DNA of 64,000 nucleotides. Source: Paenibacillus psychroresistens (lineage in GTDB: Bacteria > Bacillota > Bacilli > Paenibacillales > NBRC-103111). Where the stretch lies: contig NZ_CP034235.1 of NCBI RefSeq assembly GCF_009728935.1, positions 7,019,501 through 7,083,500 on the forward strand, given 5' to 3'. A program made the position numbers and the translations under genes. Each line of letters begins with the position of its first letter. Position 1 is the first letter of the stretch. Below the pieces are notes generated by a model that was given only the letters and a program-made list of their open reading frames with translations, was not told the origin of the DNA and did not search any database. Shown one piece after another: positions 34,723-43,510 of this stretch.

Positions 34723-34900
34723 TTAACCTTTAATCGATCCTTCAGTCAAGCCAGCAATAAAGAACTTTTGCATAAATAAGAACATTAGCAATACCGAAAT
34801 GAGGCCATGACAACCAAGGAGAATATATCCTCCCAGTTGGTGCTGTATTGCCCGATCGCGCGAAATATACCTGTTGTAACGGTATACCCTTTAGTAGAAG
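34723..34900 (-). pseudogene. 3' remnant of a MalG-type sugar ABC permease
   Basis: One frame gives YTVTTGIFRAIGQYSTNWED and IFSLVVMAS; after a frameshift another gives SVLLMFLFMQKFFIAGLTEG ending SIKG and TAA at 34723. Both belong to the last 60 residues of MalG-family carbohydrate permeases (the final helix and the QKFFIAGLT-type tail). The rest of the permease is absent. Its upstream edge joins the rhamnosidase-like remnant, which implies a deletion between two neighbouring genes. Confidence 0.65.
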
Positions 34901-35236
34901 TAAGCCTTGGCTTGGAGCAGGTTCAGCTGGAGTATTGCTTTCTCTCATTTCTGCGGTGAGGACAGCAATTACATTTTCCTGATTCGCCAGCAGCAAATGT
35001 GTGATATCAATAACGTCATACAGTTTGGCAAAACGATAAGAGCGCTACGGCCCCCTCGCCACAATTGAACCATTGATATACACAATATAATAAAAATTGG
35101 CCGTCATATTTAATTCAGCTTTTTGCACTTTCGCAACGGAGAATGCTTTCCGGAACATCCACCAAGCGCCTAATTCTCCAGGGCTTGCCCAAATCCATTG
35201 TGTCGAAGGAGCAAATTGTTCTAAATGATCGTTCAT
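34901..35236 (-). pseudogene. 5' remnant of an alpha-L-rhamnosidase-like gene
   Basis: ATG 35236 (AAAAGGAG upstream) starts a protein with TQWIWASPGELGAWWMFRKA and ANFYYIVYINGSIVARGP, the N-terminal beta-sandwich of GH78-type rhamnosidases. A TAG at 35045-35047 interrupts it, but the same frame continues with RSYRFAKLYDVIDITHLL and NVIAVL, still matching the family. The match ends near 34905 where the permease remnant begins. It thus has a nonsense codon as well as the loss of its whole catalytic part. Confidence 0.65.
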
Positions 35237-35341
35237 GAAAATAAACTCCTTTTTAATAAAACCTGAATTCAGTTATGAATTAATTATAGGTTATATCATT
35301 TCTTGAATCGATCGGATTAATTAAAGATCTACTGGATAAGG

Positions 35342-35824
35342 TTAATTGCGTGCCGTCGAACTGAGTTGTTGAATCTGATCTTCAAGTACCGTGCTTGCTT
35401 TGCCAAGAAATTGCGTAATGAGCTCAAGCTCTTCAACTGTATATGAGGAAGCCAGCTTAACCATCGCTGAATGAAGCGGAAGGTATGTACGGCTAACCTC
35501 CTCTTTATTCTCATACAATGGGACAATAATCACTTTTCGACGATCGTTCGGGTCGTTCTGCCTGCGAACAAAACCGTTTTTTTCAAGCCGATCAATTAAT
35601 GTGGTAACGCTGCCTGTAGCAAGCCCCGTTAGTTTGGACAGCTCACCGGCGGTGATGGGGCCTTTTTCGTGCAGGATATCTATAGATAAAAAATCATTAT
35701 TGTATAACCCTAGAGAAGCAGCGACATTTTGCTGGTATAGGACGGTTCGGGCTCCCAGGCCTCGCATGCGTAAAGTGAATTGTTCCTGTAAATCTCTTGG
35801 TTGAACGTGCCGATCGCTTGACAA
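35342..35824 (-). CDS. MarR-family transcriptional regulator
   Basis: A 160-residue winged-helix protein: FLSIDILHEKGPITAGEL, then LTGLATGSVTTLIDRLEKNG (recognition helix near residues 70-84) and the wing FVRRQNDPNDRRKVIIVPL with the DxR-type basic motif. It is divergent from an MFS exporter gene; the space between holds inverted and direct repeats (35861-35894). It probably represses itself and the exporter and responds to a small molecule. GGAGG precedes ATG 35824. Confidence 0.85.
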   Translation of the reverse strand: MSSDRHVQPRDLQEQFTLRMRGLGARTVLYQQNVAASLGLYNNDFLSIDILHEKGPITAGELSKLTGLATGSVTTLIDRLEKNGFVRRQNDPNDRRKVIIVPLYENKEEVSRTYLPLHSAMVKLASSYTVEELELITQFLGKASTVLEDQIQQLSSTARN

Positions 35825-35860
35825 AAGACACCCCTCCTTTTAGAATATAGTTATCTTTAA

Positions 35861-35894
35861 AATCTAGATACTTTTATAAATAAGATACTAGATT
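35861..35894. promoter_or_regulatory. Probable MarR operator between divergent MarR and MFS genes
   Basis: AATCTAG (35861-35867) and CTAGATT (35888-35894) form an inverted pair, with the direct repeat AGATACT inside both halves. It covers the TATAAA-like -10 region expected for the MarR gene. Confidence 0.5.
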
Positions 35895-35980
35895 AACGTG
35901 CAATTAATTAAGTTTATCTTAGCGGAATTAGTGCTAAATTGCAAAGGGGTAAGCAACAAAGGATTTTGTTTAAAAGAGCT

Positions 35981-36009
35981 TTGATTAAAGCGGGCTTAGT
36001 TGGTATTGT
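35981..36009 (+). promoter_or_regulatory. Possible promoter of the MFS exporter gene
   Basis: TTGATT (35981-35986), a 17-nt spacer and TATTGT (36004-36009), 37 nt before the ATG at 36047. Confidence 0.45.
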
Positions 36010-36046
36010 TATAGAAGCAGAAGAAATTTGAAGGGAGCAAGATTAG

Positions 36047-37570
36047 ATGGTTAAGGGTAATAAAATGGGTATTATACTTGCAGGTTTGCTGCTGGCTATT
36101 CTTATGGCATCGATGGATAATACTATCGTAGCAACCGCAATCGGTACGATTGTTGGTGATCTAGGCGGCTTTGACAAATTAGTATGGGTGACTTCCGCTT
36201 ATTTGGTAGCAGAGATGGCTGGTATGCCGATTTTCGGTAAATTATCTGATATGTATGGTCGCAAGCGTTTCTTTATTTTCGGAATTATTGTATTCATGGG
36301 CGGTTCTGCCTTATGTGGTACAGCAGACTCCATCGTAGAGCTGAGTATTTATCGTGCGATTCAAGGTATTGGCGGCGGTGCTTTAATGCCGATCGCATTC
36401 ACAATTATGTTTGATGTGGTTCCTGCGGATAAACGAGGCAAAATGGGTGGGTTATTCGGTGCCGTATTTGGTATATCGAGTATATTTGGCCCGCTTCTTG
36501 GGGCTTATCTGACGGATTATATCCATTGGTCTTGGATTTTCTACATAAACTTACCGCTAGGTCTTATTGCATTCGTGATGATTGCTTTCTTTTACAAAGA
36601 GTCTGTCGAGCATTCCAAGCAAAAAATCGACTACCTTGGCGCATTCACGCTAGTAGCATCCATCGTTTGCCTGATGTTCGCACTCGAGCTTGGCGGTAAG
36701 CAATATGCTTGGGACTCCAGTATGATTATAGGGTTGTTCACAGCTTTTGCGGTACTTGTCATTGGTTTTATATTTATCGAACTGCGTGCACAAGAACCGA
36801 TCATCACCTTTGGCATGTTCAAAAATCGCCTCTATGCAACTAGTAATGCCATGGCGATTTTTAGTGGAGCAGCGTTTATTACAGCCTCCATCTACATTCC
36901 AATTTTCATGCAAGGCGTACTTGGCGGATCTGCAACAAATTCTGGGCTGGTTCTGCTTCCGATGATGCTCGGAACCGTCGTTACTGCTGCAGGTGGCGGT
37001 TCCATGCTTGCTAAGTTTAAGTATCGCTCCATTATGATTCCAACATTGGCGTTGCTTGTTGTCGGAATTGCCCTACTCACTACATTAACACCTGATTCCA
37101 CGCGATTCATGGTTACGATTTTCATGATTCTTGTAGGTCTTGGAATCGGCGCTTCTTTCTCTGTGTTAAGCAATGCAGCAATTCATGGCTTCACCGCAAG
37201 ACAACGCGGCTCCGCAAGCTCGACGCTTAACTTCATGCGGTCACTAGGAATGACGCTTGGTATTACGGTTTTCGGGATTATTCAAAGCCATGTGTTTATG
37301 AATAAATTAGGATCCGTGTTCGGCGGCGGTGCTGCAGTGCCGGATGGTGTGGATCTAAGCGATCCGCGTAAAATCTTAACTCCGGAAACTCGGGACTTAA
37401 TTCCCACTGATGTTCTGGATAAGATTACAGCGGCACTCTCCTCGTCACTCGTCCAAACCTTCGCTTGGGCTATTATCCCGTCTGTGATCGCACTTGTGGC
37501 AGCAATAGCCATGAGCAAGGAACAATTTGATCCGGCAGCTGAGATGGAAGAATATGCAGCTTCACATTAA
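36047..37570 (+). CDS. MFS drug exporter, DHA2 (EmrB/QacA) family
   Basis: A 507-residue transporter with about 14 transmembrane helices. Motif D1 is LLLAILMASMDNTIVATAI (Asp near residue 24), motif A is GKLSDMYGRKRFFIFG near 66-81, and motif C-like GAVFGISSIFGPLLGAYL lies near 139-156. These identify a proton-driven drug or metabolite exporter of the DHA2 family. It is divergent from a MarR-type repressor, a common arrangement for inducible multidrug efflux. The site GGGAG precedes ATG 36047. A nested hairpin terminator follows at 37605. Substrates cannot be told. Confidence 0.87.
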   Translation: MVKGNKMGIILAGLLLAILMASMDNTIVATAIGTIVGDLGGFDKLVWVTSAYLVAEMAGMPIFGKLSDMYGRKRFFIFGIIVFMGGSALCGTADSIVELSIYRAIQGIGGGALMPIAFTIMFDVVPADKRGKMGGLFGAVFGISSIFGPLLGAYLTDYIHWSWIFYINLPLGLIAFVMIAFFYKESVEHSKQKIDYLGAFTLVASIVCLMFALELGGKQYAWDSSMIIGLFTAFAVLVIGFIFIELRAQEPIITFGMFKNRLYATSNAMAIFSGAAFITASIYIPIFMQGVLGGSATNSGLVLLPMMLGTVVTAAGGGSMLAKFKYRSIMIPTLALLVVGIALLTTLTPDSTRFMVTIFMILVGLGIGASFSVLSNAAIHGFTARQRGSASSTLNFMRSLGMTLGITVFGIIQSHVFMNKLGSVFGGGAAVPDGVDLSDPRKILTPETRDLIPTDVLDKITAALSSSLVQTFAWAIIPSVIALVAAIAMSKEQFDPAAEMEEYAASH

Positions 37571-37604
37571 CAAACTCATATTCACAGTATAAAATGACCT
37601 TCAT

Positions 37605-37647
37605 AAAGGGATTCACCTATTGGAACTTCCAATGTGTGAATCCCTTT
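37605..37647 (+). terminator. Terminator after the MFS exporter
   Basis: Perfect 12-nt arms AAAGGGATTCAC / GTGAATCCCTTT enclose a second ATTGGAA/TTCCAAT hairpin, followed by TATTAATTT. Confidence 0.75.
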
Positions 37648-37810
37648 TATTAATTTCTTTTCACAAAGAATATGGTTGACCCGTCTCATTTACTAAGAGC
37701 CTCTCTAAGATAGATTTTGAGGTTGCCGAAATTCCTTACAAAAGATTGGAGTTTTTTGAGATGAAACAACAAATATACATTTTCATTTAATAAAAACGTG
37801 GTTTTGAGAC

Positions 37811-37961
37811 AATCTAACTGCAAATCTACAGGCAGATTTTAAAAAAGAGCTCAAAAACTCTTATTTCAAGAGTTTCTGGAAAATCTAAATGGATTTTTGC
37901 AGGTACCTCTCTTCAAATCGTTAATTTTGTTCAATCTAAATGGATATTTGCAGGTAGATTT
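37811..37961. repeat. Three tandem-spaced copies of a 29-nt intergenic repeat
   Basis: Copies at 37811-37839, 37882-37910 and 37933-37961 all begin AATCTAA(C/A)TG and contain CAGG-TA(C/G) near the end. Copies two and three differ at only a few bases. An AAACTCTT/AAGAGTTT hairpin lies between copies one and two (37855-37875). Related words occur in the palindromic element at 62227-62402. No gene is seen between 37650 and 38005. Confidence 0.6.
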
Positions 37962-38005
37962 CTAATTCTAAGATTTTAGCCATTGCATTTAATTCAATCT
38001 GCACT

Positions 38006-39538
38006 CTATCCCCCATAATTAGCTTTTGGTGCTCCACTATTAGTGCCGCTAGACTGATACAAGGATGGATCTATCGGTGCATTGGGATTCTCTTTGATTT
38101 TCTGCAGCACCAGATCTCCCTTAGTTTGCCATTCCGTCAAGGCTTCTTTAACTGTTTTCTTATCTGTAATTACTTCACTTAAGACATTCTGCCCAATTTG
38201 ATCGATCGTCCAAATATTTTGTTTATCCCGATACAGCTTATTATAATCTGCTACTGGCGCTTGTTTAATGTTCTCATAGAAAGCTTTAATGTTAAACTCT
38301 ATACCATCCTGTGGTTGAATGTACTTCTTAAGCGAAACCATTTGATAAGTACTATGGGATTTCAGCTGCGCCCATTTCTCGCCATTGATGAACTCAAGAT
38401 ACTTCCAGGCATCGTCAAAATTTGTTGATTTAGCATTAATGGCCATTAAATTGCTAAGCCCAATATTGGCGACTACACCTGGTGCATCTGGAAAGCTCGG
38501 CGCTGTCACTACATCCCATTCAATTTTCGTATAGCCTTTGATAGTATCCGCACTCTTATTAGCATTATTCAGCTGAGCCAATAGCCCATAATTCACGATT
38601 GCCATAGCCACTCGCCCCGACATAAAATCATCATAAGAAAAGGGTCCTTCCTGATTGTCTCCTCCACCATCACTTGATACATTACCTTCTTTTATTGATT
38701 TCAAATCTTCGCCGGATGGGATAATTTTATCTTTTTGCAGCTGGTTCAATTTAGTAAGCACACTCTCCCATTCCGGCGTATCTACCGTCATTTTCTCACC
38801 TAAATCATCATACATCTGCAAGGGAAATGCGTCCGTATACGTCTTCATGCTATAGAACATACCGCCTTTTGCTTGGGAGGAGAAGGAGAAGCCGTATTTA
38901 TGATTCACTCCTTCATCGTGAGTTAGCCGTTTAGCAAGTGCAAAAACCTCGTCCCATGTCATTTTATCGCGGGGTAAATCTGTTACTCCAGCATCGATAA
39001 ACATTTGCTTATTGTAGATTAAAGCCGGTGAGTCGAAATTAGGTGAGAGGGCATATAGCTGACCATCCTCACTAAAGCTTTTCAAGCTATCCATGACGAC
39101 TGGCACAATATCCGTAGTATCAAACTTACTGCTTTTTATCTGTGCATCTAGTGGAGCCAGTAAATTTTTGCCCATGACTGTTTTCATTTGCTCTGCTCCC
39201 AGAATAACAACATCCGGTGGATTAGGTCCCTCCATCAGGTCCATCATGATTTCAAGTGAGGTTTTGGGCAGCGGCTCATTGGGATCATTCGAAGTCCCGT
39301 TGCTATAACGTCCGGTATTGCTATAATCCATAGTAGGAATGATTTCAACTTTAATATTCTCATTAGCAAGCTCAAAAAGCTCTGTATATTGCTCACGGAA
39401 ATACTCTTCATCCATCCCATAACCCGATGCAATCCGTAATATATGCTCTGTAGTATTCGCCGCGGGTTTATTCGTACATGCTGCAAGCATAGACCCTACT
39501 ATTAATAGAGTTAATAGGGTTATCGTTGTTTTCTTCAT
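38006..39538 (-). CDS. Extracellular solute-binding lipoprotein
   Basis: A 510-residue sugar-ABC-type binding protein. The signal peptide MKKTTITLLTLLIVGSMLAAC has its lipobox Cys at about residue 21. A two-lobed binding domain follows with VILGAEQMKTVMGKNLLAPL, NFDSPALIYNKQMFIDAGV (near 175-193) and WKYLEFINGEKWAQL (near 395-409). The frame reaches 39577, but GGAGG lies 8 nt before ATG 39538. No permease is adjacent, so it must work with a distant or orphan transporter. The substrate is unknown; a sugar or oligosaccharide is likely. Confidence 0.82.
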   Translation of the reverse strand: MKKTTITLLTLLIVGSMLAACTNKPAANTTEHILRIASGYGMDEEYFREQYTELFELANENIKVEIIPTMDYSNTGRYSNGTSNDPNEPLPKTSLEIMMDLMEGPNPPDVVILGAEQMKTVMGKNLLAPLDAQIKSSKFDTTDIVPVVMDSLKSFSEDGQLYALSPNFDSPALIYNKQMFIDAGVTDLPRDKMTWDEVFALAKRLTHDEGVNHKYGFSFSSQAKGGMFYSMKTYTDAFPLQMYDDLGEKMTVDTPEWESVLTKLNQLQKDKIIPSGEDLKSIKEGNVSSDGGGDNQEGPFSYDDFMSGRVAMAIVNYGLLAQLNNANKSADTIKGYTKIEWDVVTAPSFPDAPGVVANIGLSNLMAINAKSTNFDDAWKYLEFINGEKWAQLKSHSTYQMVSLKKYIQPQDGIEFNIKAFYENIKQAPVADYNKLYRDKQNIWTIDQIGQNVLSEVITDKKTVKEALTEWQTKGDLVLQKIKENPNAPIDPSLYQSSGTNSGAPKANYGG

Positions 39539-39720
39539 TCTATGTACCTCCAGAAGATTTTGTAGTCTTCCTATCATAGAGTAAAGGCTTTAAATTTCTA
39601 CTAAGAAAAGATAACGAATTCATTAAGATTTCGCTAAACTTCCTTTTATCTGTATATATTTACGAGAATTTGTCCAAGTTAATTAATATAGAGAAGTGTC
39701 TCGGAAGGAAGTGTTTATTT

Positions 39721-39927
39721 ATGCAGGATAGTGAATTTGTAGACGAATATATGTTGATTTACGAGTATTATATGGATCACGAAATTACTGCTGAAGAACG
39801 GAGTAACCTAGAAGAACAGTTAATTCAATTAGCTGAACAGCGAATGAATACTCTATCCATTAAGCTAATAAATGAAAAAGAACAGTGGAGCATGGTTCCC
39901 TCCCTGTCCTCTACTAGACTTGGTTAG
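39721..39927 (+). CDS. Small hypothetical protein
   Basis: A 68-residue acidic protein, MQDSEFVDEYMLIYEYYMDH, followed by EITAEERSNLEEQLIQLAEQ, predicted largely helical. The frame reaches 39670, but GGAAGGAAGTG lies before ATG 39721. It has no known motif. It converges with the ABM-domain gene, their ends overlapping by 4 nt. I do not recognise it. Confidence 0.45.
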   Translation: MQDSEFVDEYMLIYEYYMDHEITAEERSNLEEQLIQLAEQRMNTLSIKLINEKEQWSMVPSLSSTRLG

Positions 39928-40250
39928 ACTTTTTCAAATCCATAATCTCTTTCGACCTTACAAACTCTTGTTTTATAGGTGAGATACCATTCCGAAATAC
40001 CTTGGCTTTGTGCGGCCAAATGTCGTTCATTTTGTTTCCATTTTTGTATGGCTTCTAGAGACTCCCAGTAAGATACAGTAATACCTAATCCTTCTCTAGC
40101 ACTTTCTACACCGAGAAATCCTGGTTGAATCGATGCAAGCTTTACCATTTCGTCTGCCATTTCTGCATATCGGTTATCCCCATCTGTTCGTTCAGATGTA
40201 AAAATCACGGCATAATAAGGTGGTTGTGGCGTTTTAGCAATCTCACTCAT
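39924..40250 (-). CDS. ABM-domain (antibiotic biosynthesis monooxygenase-like) protein
   Basis: A 108-residue dimeric alpha/beta-barrel domain protein: YYAVIFTSERTDGDNRYAEM, then IQPGFLGVESAREGLGITVS and YWESLEAIQKWKQNERHLAA with the His typical of this fold. Such proteins are small monooxygenases, quinol-oxidising or haem-degrading relatives; function here is uncertain. Its ATG overlaps the stop of the alditol-oxidase-like gene (ATGA, 40247-40250), so the two are co-translated. Confidence 0.75.
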   Translation of the reverse strand: MSEIAKTPQPPYYAVIFTSERTDGDNRYAEMADEMVKLASIQPGFLGVESAREGLGITVSYWESLEAIQKWKQNERHLAAQSQGISEWYLTYKTRVCKVERDYGFEKV

Positions 40251-41521
40251 GTGATGTTCTTCTTCATAATATATTCTTCCAAAAAGGCATTGCTGAACTT
40301 TCCTTTAGGATCAAATTGACGAAGTAACCCTTGAAAGTCAGGCAGTTTCTCATAGAGCGATTGCAGTTTGGCAGAGGGCATAGTAAACAGCTTGGCCCAG
40401 TGAGGACGAACATGGAATGGCTCAAGCACCTTTTCGATAATCGGCAGCACTAGTTGGACCGCATCCCAATCAGCTTTCCAGGTAAAATGAAACGCAACCG
40501 AATCTTGCTTATAGCAAGGACTCATCCAAAGATTATCTTCTGCAATCGTGCGAACCTCGGAAACAAGGAGGAGTGGCGAGATGTGCTCCCGTATCTGGTC
40601 AAGCGCACACAATGCATGATAGGCATCTTGACGAGGCACAAAATACTCACTTTGCAGCTCATTTCCAGCACTTGGGGTGAAATCCATGCGAAAGTGCGGC
40701 ATCCGTTCATACCACGGTCCCGCTATGCCCAGCTGTTCGCTGCAATTCTCTGATCCGTGTCCTGGAATGGGGTGCCGATTCGTGCTTGCCCGTGTCGCTC
40801 CGAAAAACTCTGGCCCAAGCTGAGCTGAGGCTTGTGCTGTTATTTTCTGCTTTAGCCAAACTTGATTGAACGAAGCCTTCTTCCAGTCCGTGAATAGACT
40901 GACACTGTAAGCACTGGAGAAAATTTCTTCAAAGTGATCTTTAAGCTGCAAAAGAGATAAATTATCGTAGACGTACTGACTCATCTGAAATGTCGGGATC
41001 ACATCCAACGTGATTTTCGTAACTACACCCAATCCCCCAAGTCCAACGATTGCTCCGTCGATTACCCCACTTTCTTGTTCACGGGAGAACGCGACCGTTT
41101 CTCCATCTGCTTTTATAACCTCCATGGAATGAACCGCTGTAGCCAAATTGCCGTTCCGATTACCGGAACCATGTGTTGCTGTTGCGCATGCACCTGCTAT
41201 GGTAATATGCGGCAATGACGCCAAATTGTGCAGTGCATAGCCGTTGCTATGAAGATATTGGCACAGCTCCCCATACCGAATCCCAGCTTCGACCGTTACC
41301 TTGTTGTTCGTTTGATCTAATACTATCACTCGGTTAAGTTTCTGAAGCGAAAGAAGGCTTCCGGTAGAATCTGCAATTCCATTAAACGAGTGGCGCGTGC
41401 CAAGCACCTTTATTCGACTGCTGCGTGCCACTAATTCTTGCACTTGTCCAACGCTTTCCGGGACATGAAGCTCCAATGCGCTGTACTTGTAGTTACCTGC
41501 CCAGTTTTGATTATTTTCCAC
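40247..41521 (-). CDS. FAD-linked oxidase, alditol/xylitol oxidase type
   Basis: A 424-residue VAO/PCMH-family flavoenzyme. The FAD domain has VLGTRHSFNGIADSTGSLLS near residues 38-57, where the His is the usual site of covalent FAD attachment. TVEAGIRYGELCQYLHSNG and GACATATHGSGNRNGNLAT follow near 76-140. The C-terminal ARO/ALO domain ends HWAKLF, then FDPKGKFSNAFLEEYI. It should oxidise a polyol (xylitol, sorbitol) or sugar lactone and make hydrogen peroxide. A longer frame starts at 41575, but AAGGAGTGAG precedes GTG 41521. It overlaps the ABM gene, a pairing of unknown meaning. Confidence 0.82.
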   Translation of the reverse strand: MENNQNWAGNYKYSALELHVPESVGQVQELVARSSRIKVLGTRHSFNGIADSTGSLLSLQKLNRVIVLDQTNNKVTVEAGIRYGELCQYLHSNGYALHNLASLPHITIAGACATATHGSGNRNGNLATAVHSMEVIKADGETVAFSREQESGVIDGAIVGLGGLGVVTKITLDVIPTFQMSQYVYDNLSLLQLKDHFEEIFSSAYSVSLFTDWKKASFNQVWLKQKITAQASAQLGPEFFGATRASTNRHPIPGHGSENCSEQLGIAGPWYERMPHFRMDFTPSAGNELQSEYFVPRQDAYHALCALDQIREHISPLLLVSEVRTIAEDNLWMSPCYKQDSVAFHFTWKADWDAVQLVLPIIEKVLEPFHVRPHWAKLFTMPSAKLQSLYEKLPDFQGLLRQFDPKGKFSNAFLEEYIMKKNIT

Positions 41522-41600
41522 ATTACTCACTCCTTTACAGTCTACCTGCTCTATTCTAGCATCTTTCTGATTCAATTGTTATGGAATGAAAGCTGGTCAC

Positions 41601-41648
41601 AAAAAGACGATTGCCCATTCAGGTTCTAGAATGGATAATCGTCTTTTT
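41601..41648. terminator. Bidirectional terminator between siderophore operon and the oxidase operon
   Basis: AAAAAGACGAT and ATCGTCTTTTT arms with an inner CCATTC/GAATGG stem. It is 28 nt after the last siderophore biosynthesis gene on the minus strand. Confidence 0.8.
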
Positions 41649-41676
41649 TGTTAAAGGCTCCTGCTTGAAATCACTG

Positions 41677-43509
41677 TTATTCAGCTTTAGGTGTCTTAGA
41701 ATAGAAGGGGTTGTGCCCCACTCCTTTTCCGGAAGGCATAGCTCCCGGCACTCCATCTGCTTCCAGCAATGGTCGGATAATTAACTTCACCGGCCAGGCT
41801 TCGTTTTCGAACAGCGCATGGCGCAATACATTTTTATCAGCTTCGGGAATATCGATATTATGTAAAGCTTCTCTTAGCTTCGCCTCTGTAATCTCCCAAA
41901 AATGCTTCTCCGGAATATGATAAGACTCTGATAATGCCTCCATGATTGAAGCCAAATTAACTTGCGTGCCCAAAGATTGAATATAGAAAACTAATTTTTC
42001 CAGCGTTTCGTTATATAGACTGTTCGAATAACCAGGCCTTATATGATAGCCAGGGTCCTGAATCTGATGCTTATCTAAATAAGGCTGGTGCAAGCGCACG
42101 GAATCATGATCTCTAAACAACATACCGCTGACCTTGTTTTTCTTCAAAACCAGACAGCAATTTTGACCGTGTATTTCGGGTACAATCCCGACTTTAAACA
42201 ATCTCAGCGTAATATCATAGAACATAGCGGCAGCTTCGGTATAAAAGTCGATTACATCTTCTGTGGACAGGTTTCCCCCAAGAATCTCCGTTAGAAAATG
42301 ATGTTCATTCAACGCCACCCCTAAAGATGCCATTGGGATGATTTTATAACCATCCTGTAAAATTTCTTGCGGGTAAACTCTAACCTGTGCAGCCAAATGT
42401 CGAGGATGGTCATCAAAAAGCCCCATATCCGTTGGCATATATCCCCACCAATGCTTCTCTTCACATAAGAAAACTTTATGGGCAAGGGTTTCATCGCAAG
42501 CTACGGCCTGCCGAAACATTTTCTCCCCAACAAGCCCGTTTAGCAATTTCACGACTGGCAAATATCGCGCAGCCCCTAAAGATTTCACGCTAATCGGCAG
42601 CTTTAGCATATAGGTTGATGCATAAGGTAATGTGAAAGAACGCATCGAAGAAGTCGCCAGGAAATCTCCTGCTTGCGAATCCAAAATGATAATAGTTTTG
42701 TCCGCTAATTCTTTTTGGAAATCTGGCAAAATTTTATGCGCCAGCTGCCATGGATGCACAGGAATAATCGTGTATTGTTGTTTCGATATCGCCTTCTGTG
42801 TCAATTCATTGTTAATGATCTTCTTTTGCTGAACATTCAACACATCAAGAGCTTCCATTTCATCTTCCGGACATCCTATTACAACCATTGTCTTAGCTAT
42901 TGCCACCCAATGCAGCTTTGTCTCTTTGCCAAACTCGGCCATATAATTCTGATAGTCCTGCGGTGTAAAACCGATCTTGGCCTTGGACAGCGGATGAAAA
43001 GGCCTGTCACGCAAGGATGATATCATTTCACCCTTCACATGCCAGTCGTATGCGGATAGTGGAGTGAAGGAGCTGGGATACGATGCCCGCTCCAAACTTA
43101 AGCCTAATTGCTGAATGGTTATAGCCAACCCGTCCAGAAAATCTGTCACGCCTGGGTGCGCATATGCTTCTTCAGATAATGCCTCACGCAATACGACTTG
43201 ACTGAGCTCGATCGGGGACTGAATTTCGTTCCAGCTATCATTTACTTTCAGATATATAGGCGAATCAGTCATCCATTGATAGCCCTGCCGATAGCTATCC
43301 TCGATGAGAAAGCATATCTTACCTACATAAATCAAAGCTCGTTCATATTCAGGATAAAGCTGCTGCGCAAGCTCAGGCACATCTGAAAGCTTCATTGTTG
43401 TTTGAGTGTCGAAAACGAAAAATTGTTCGGCAATCCATGCATCCATTAAATCCTTTCTTACCCGCTGTTCGGCAGTTCTGTTCCGGATTTGCGTTATCGA
43501 TCGGATCAT
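41677..43509 (-). CDS. IucA/IucC-family NIS siderophore synthetase 3
   Basis: A 610-residue NIS synthetase, which adenylates a carboxylate and joins it to an amine or hydroxyl. The family's ATP- and substrate-binding landmarks are present: IIPVHPWQLAHKI near residues 248-260, the S-x-R loop as ATSSMRSFTLPYAS near 286-299, and HGQN near 424. MLFRDHDSVRLHQPYL and a C-terminal helical FhuF-like lid follow. The loop has Ser where the other two copies have Thr after Arg. By elimination it is the SbnC/AcsA-like partner that may attach 2-oxoglutarate; this is inference. It is the last gene of the biosynthetic operon, 1 nt after the decarboxylase. Confidence 0.88.
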   Translation of the reverse strand: MIRSITQIRNRTAEQRVRKDLMDAWIAEQFFVFDTQTTMKLSDVPELAQQLYPEYERALIYVGKICFLIEDSYRQGYQWMTDSPIYLKVNDSWNEIQSPIELSQVVLREALSEEAYAHPGVTDFLDGLAITIQQLGLSLERASYPSSFTPLSAYDWHVKGEMISSLRDRPFHPLSKAKIGFTPQDYQNYMAEFGKETKLHWVAIAKTMVVIGCPEDEMEALDVLNVQQKKIINNELTQKAISKQQYTIIPVHPWQLAHKILPDFQKELADKTIIILDSQAGDFLATSSMRSFTLPYASTYMLKLPISVKSLGAARYLPVVKLLNGLVGEKMFRQAVACDETLAHKVFLCEEKHWWGYMPTDMGLFDDHPRHLAAQVRVYPQEILQDGYKIIPMASLGVALNEHHFLTEILGGNLSTEDVIDFYTEAAAMFYDITLRLFKVGIVPEIHGQNCCLVLKKNKVSGMLFRDHDSVRLHQPYLDKHQIQDPGYHIRPGYSNSLYNETLEKLVFYIQSLGTQVNLASIMEALSESYHIPEKHFWEITEAKLREALHNIDIPEADKNVLRHALFENEAWPVKLIIRPLLEADGVPGAMPSGKGVGHNPFYSKTPKAE

Positions 43510-43510
43510 C

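Noticed and set aside
36892-37173. Minus-strand frames opposite the MFS exporter
   Set aside because: The exporter frame has clear DHA2 motifs over its full length; these frames are shadows.
37811-37961. Regularly spaced repeats considered as a CRISPR array
   Set aside because: There are only three diverged copies with unequal spacers (42 and 22 nt), no cas genes in the window, and related words in a second intergenic region.
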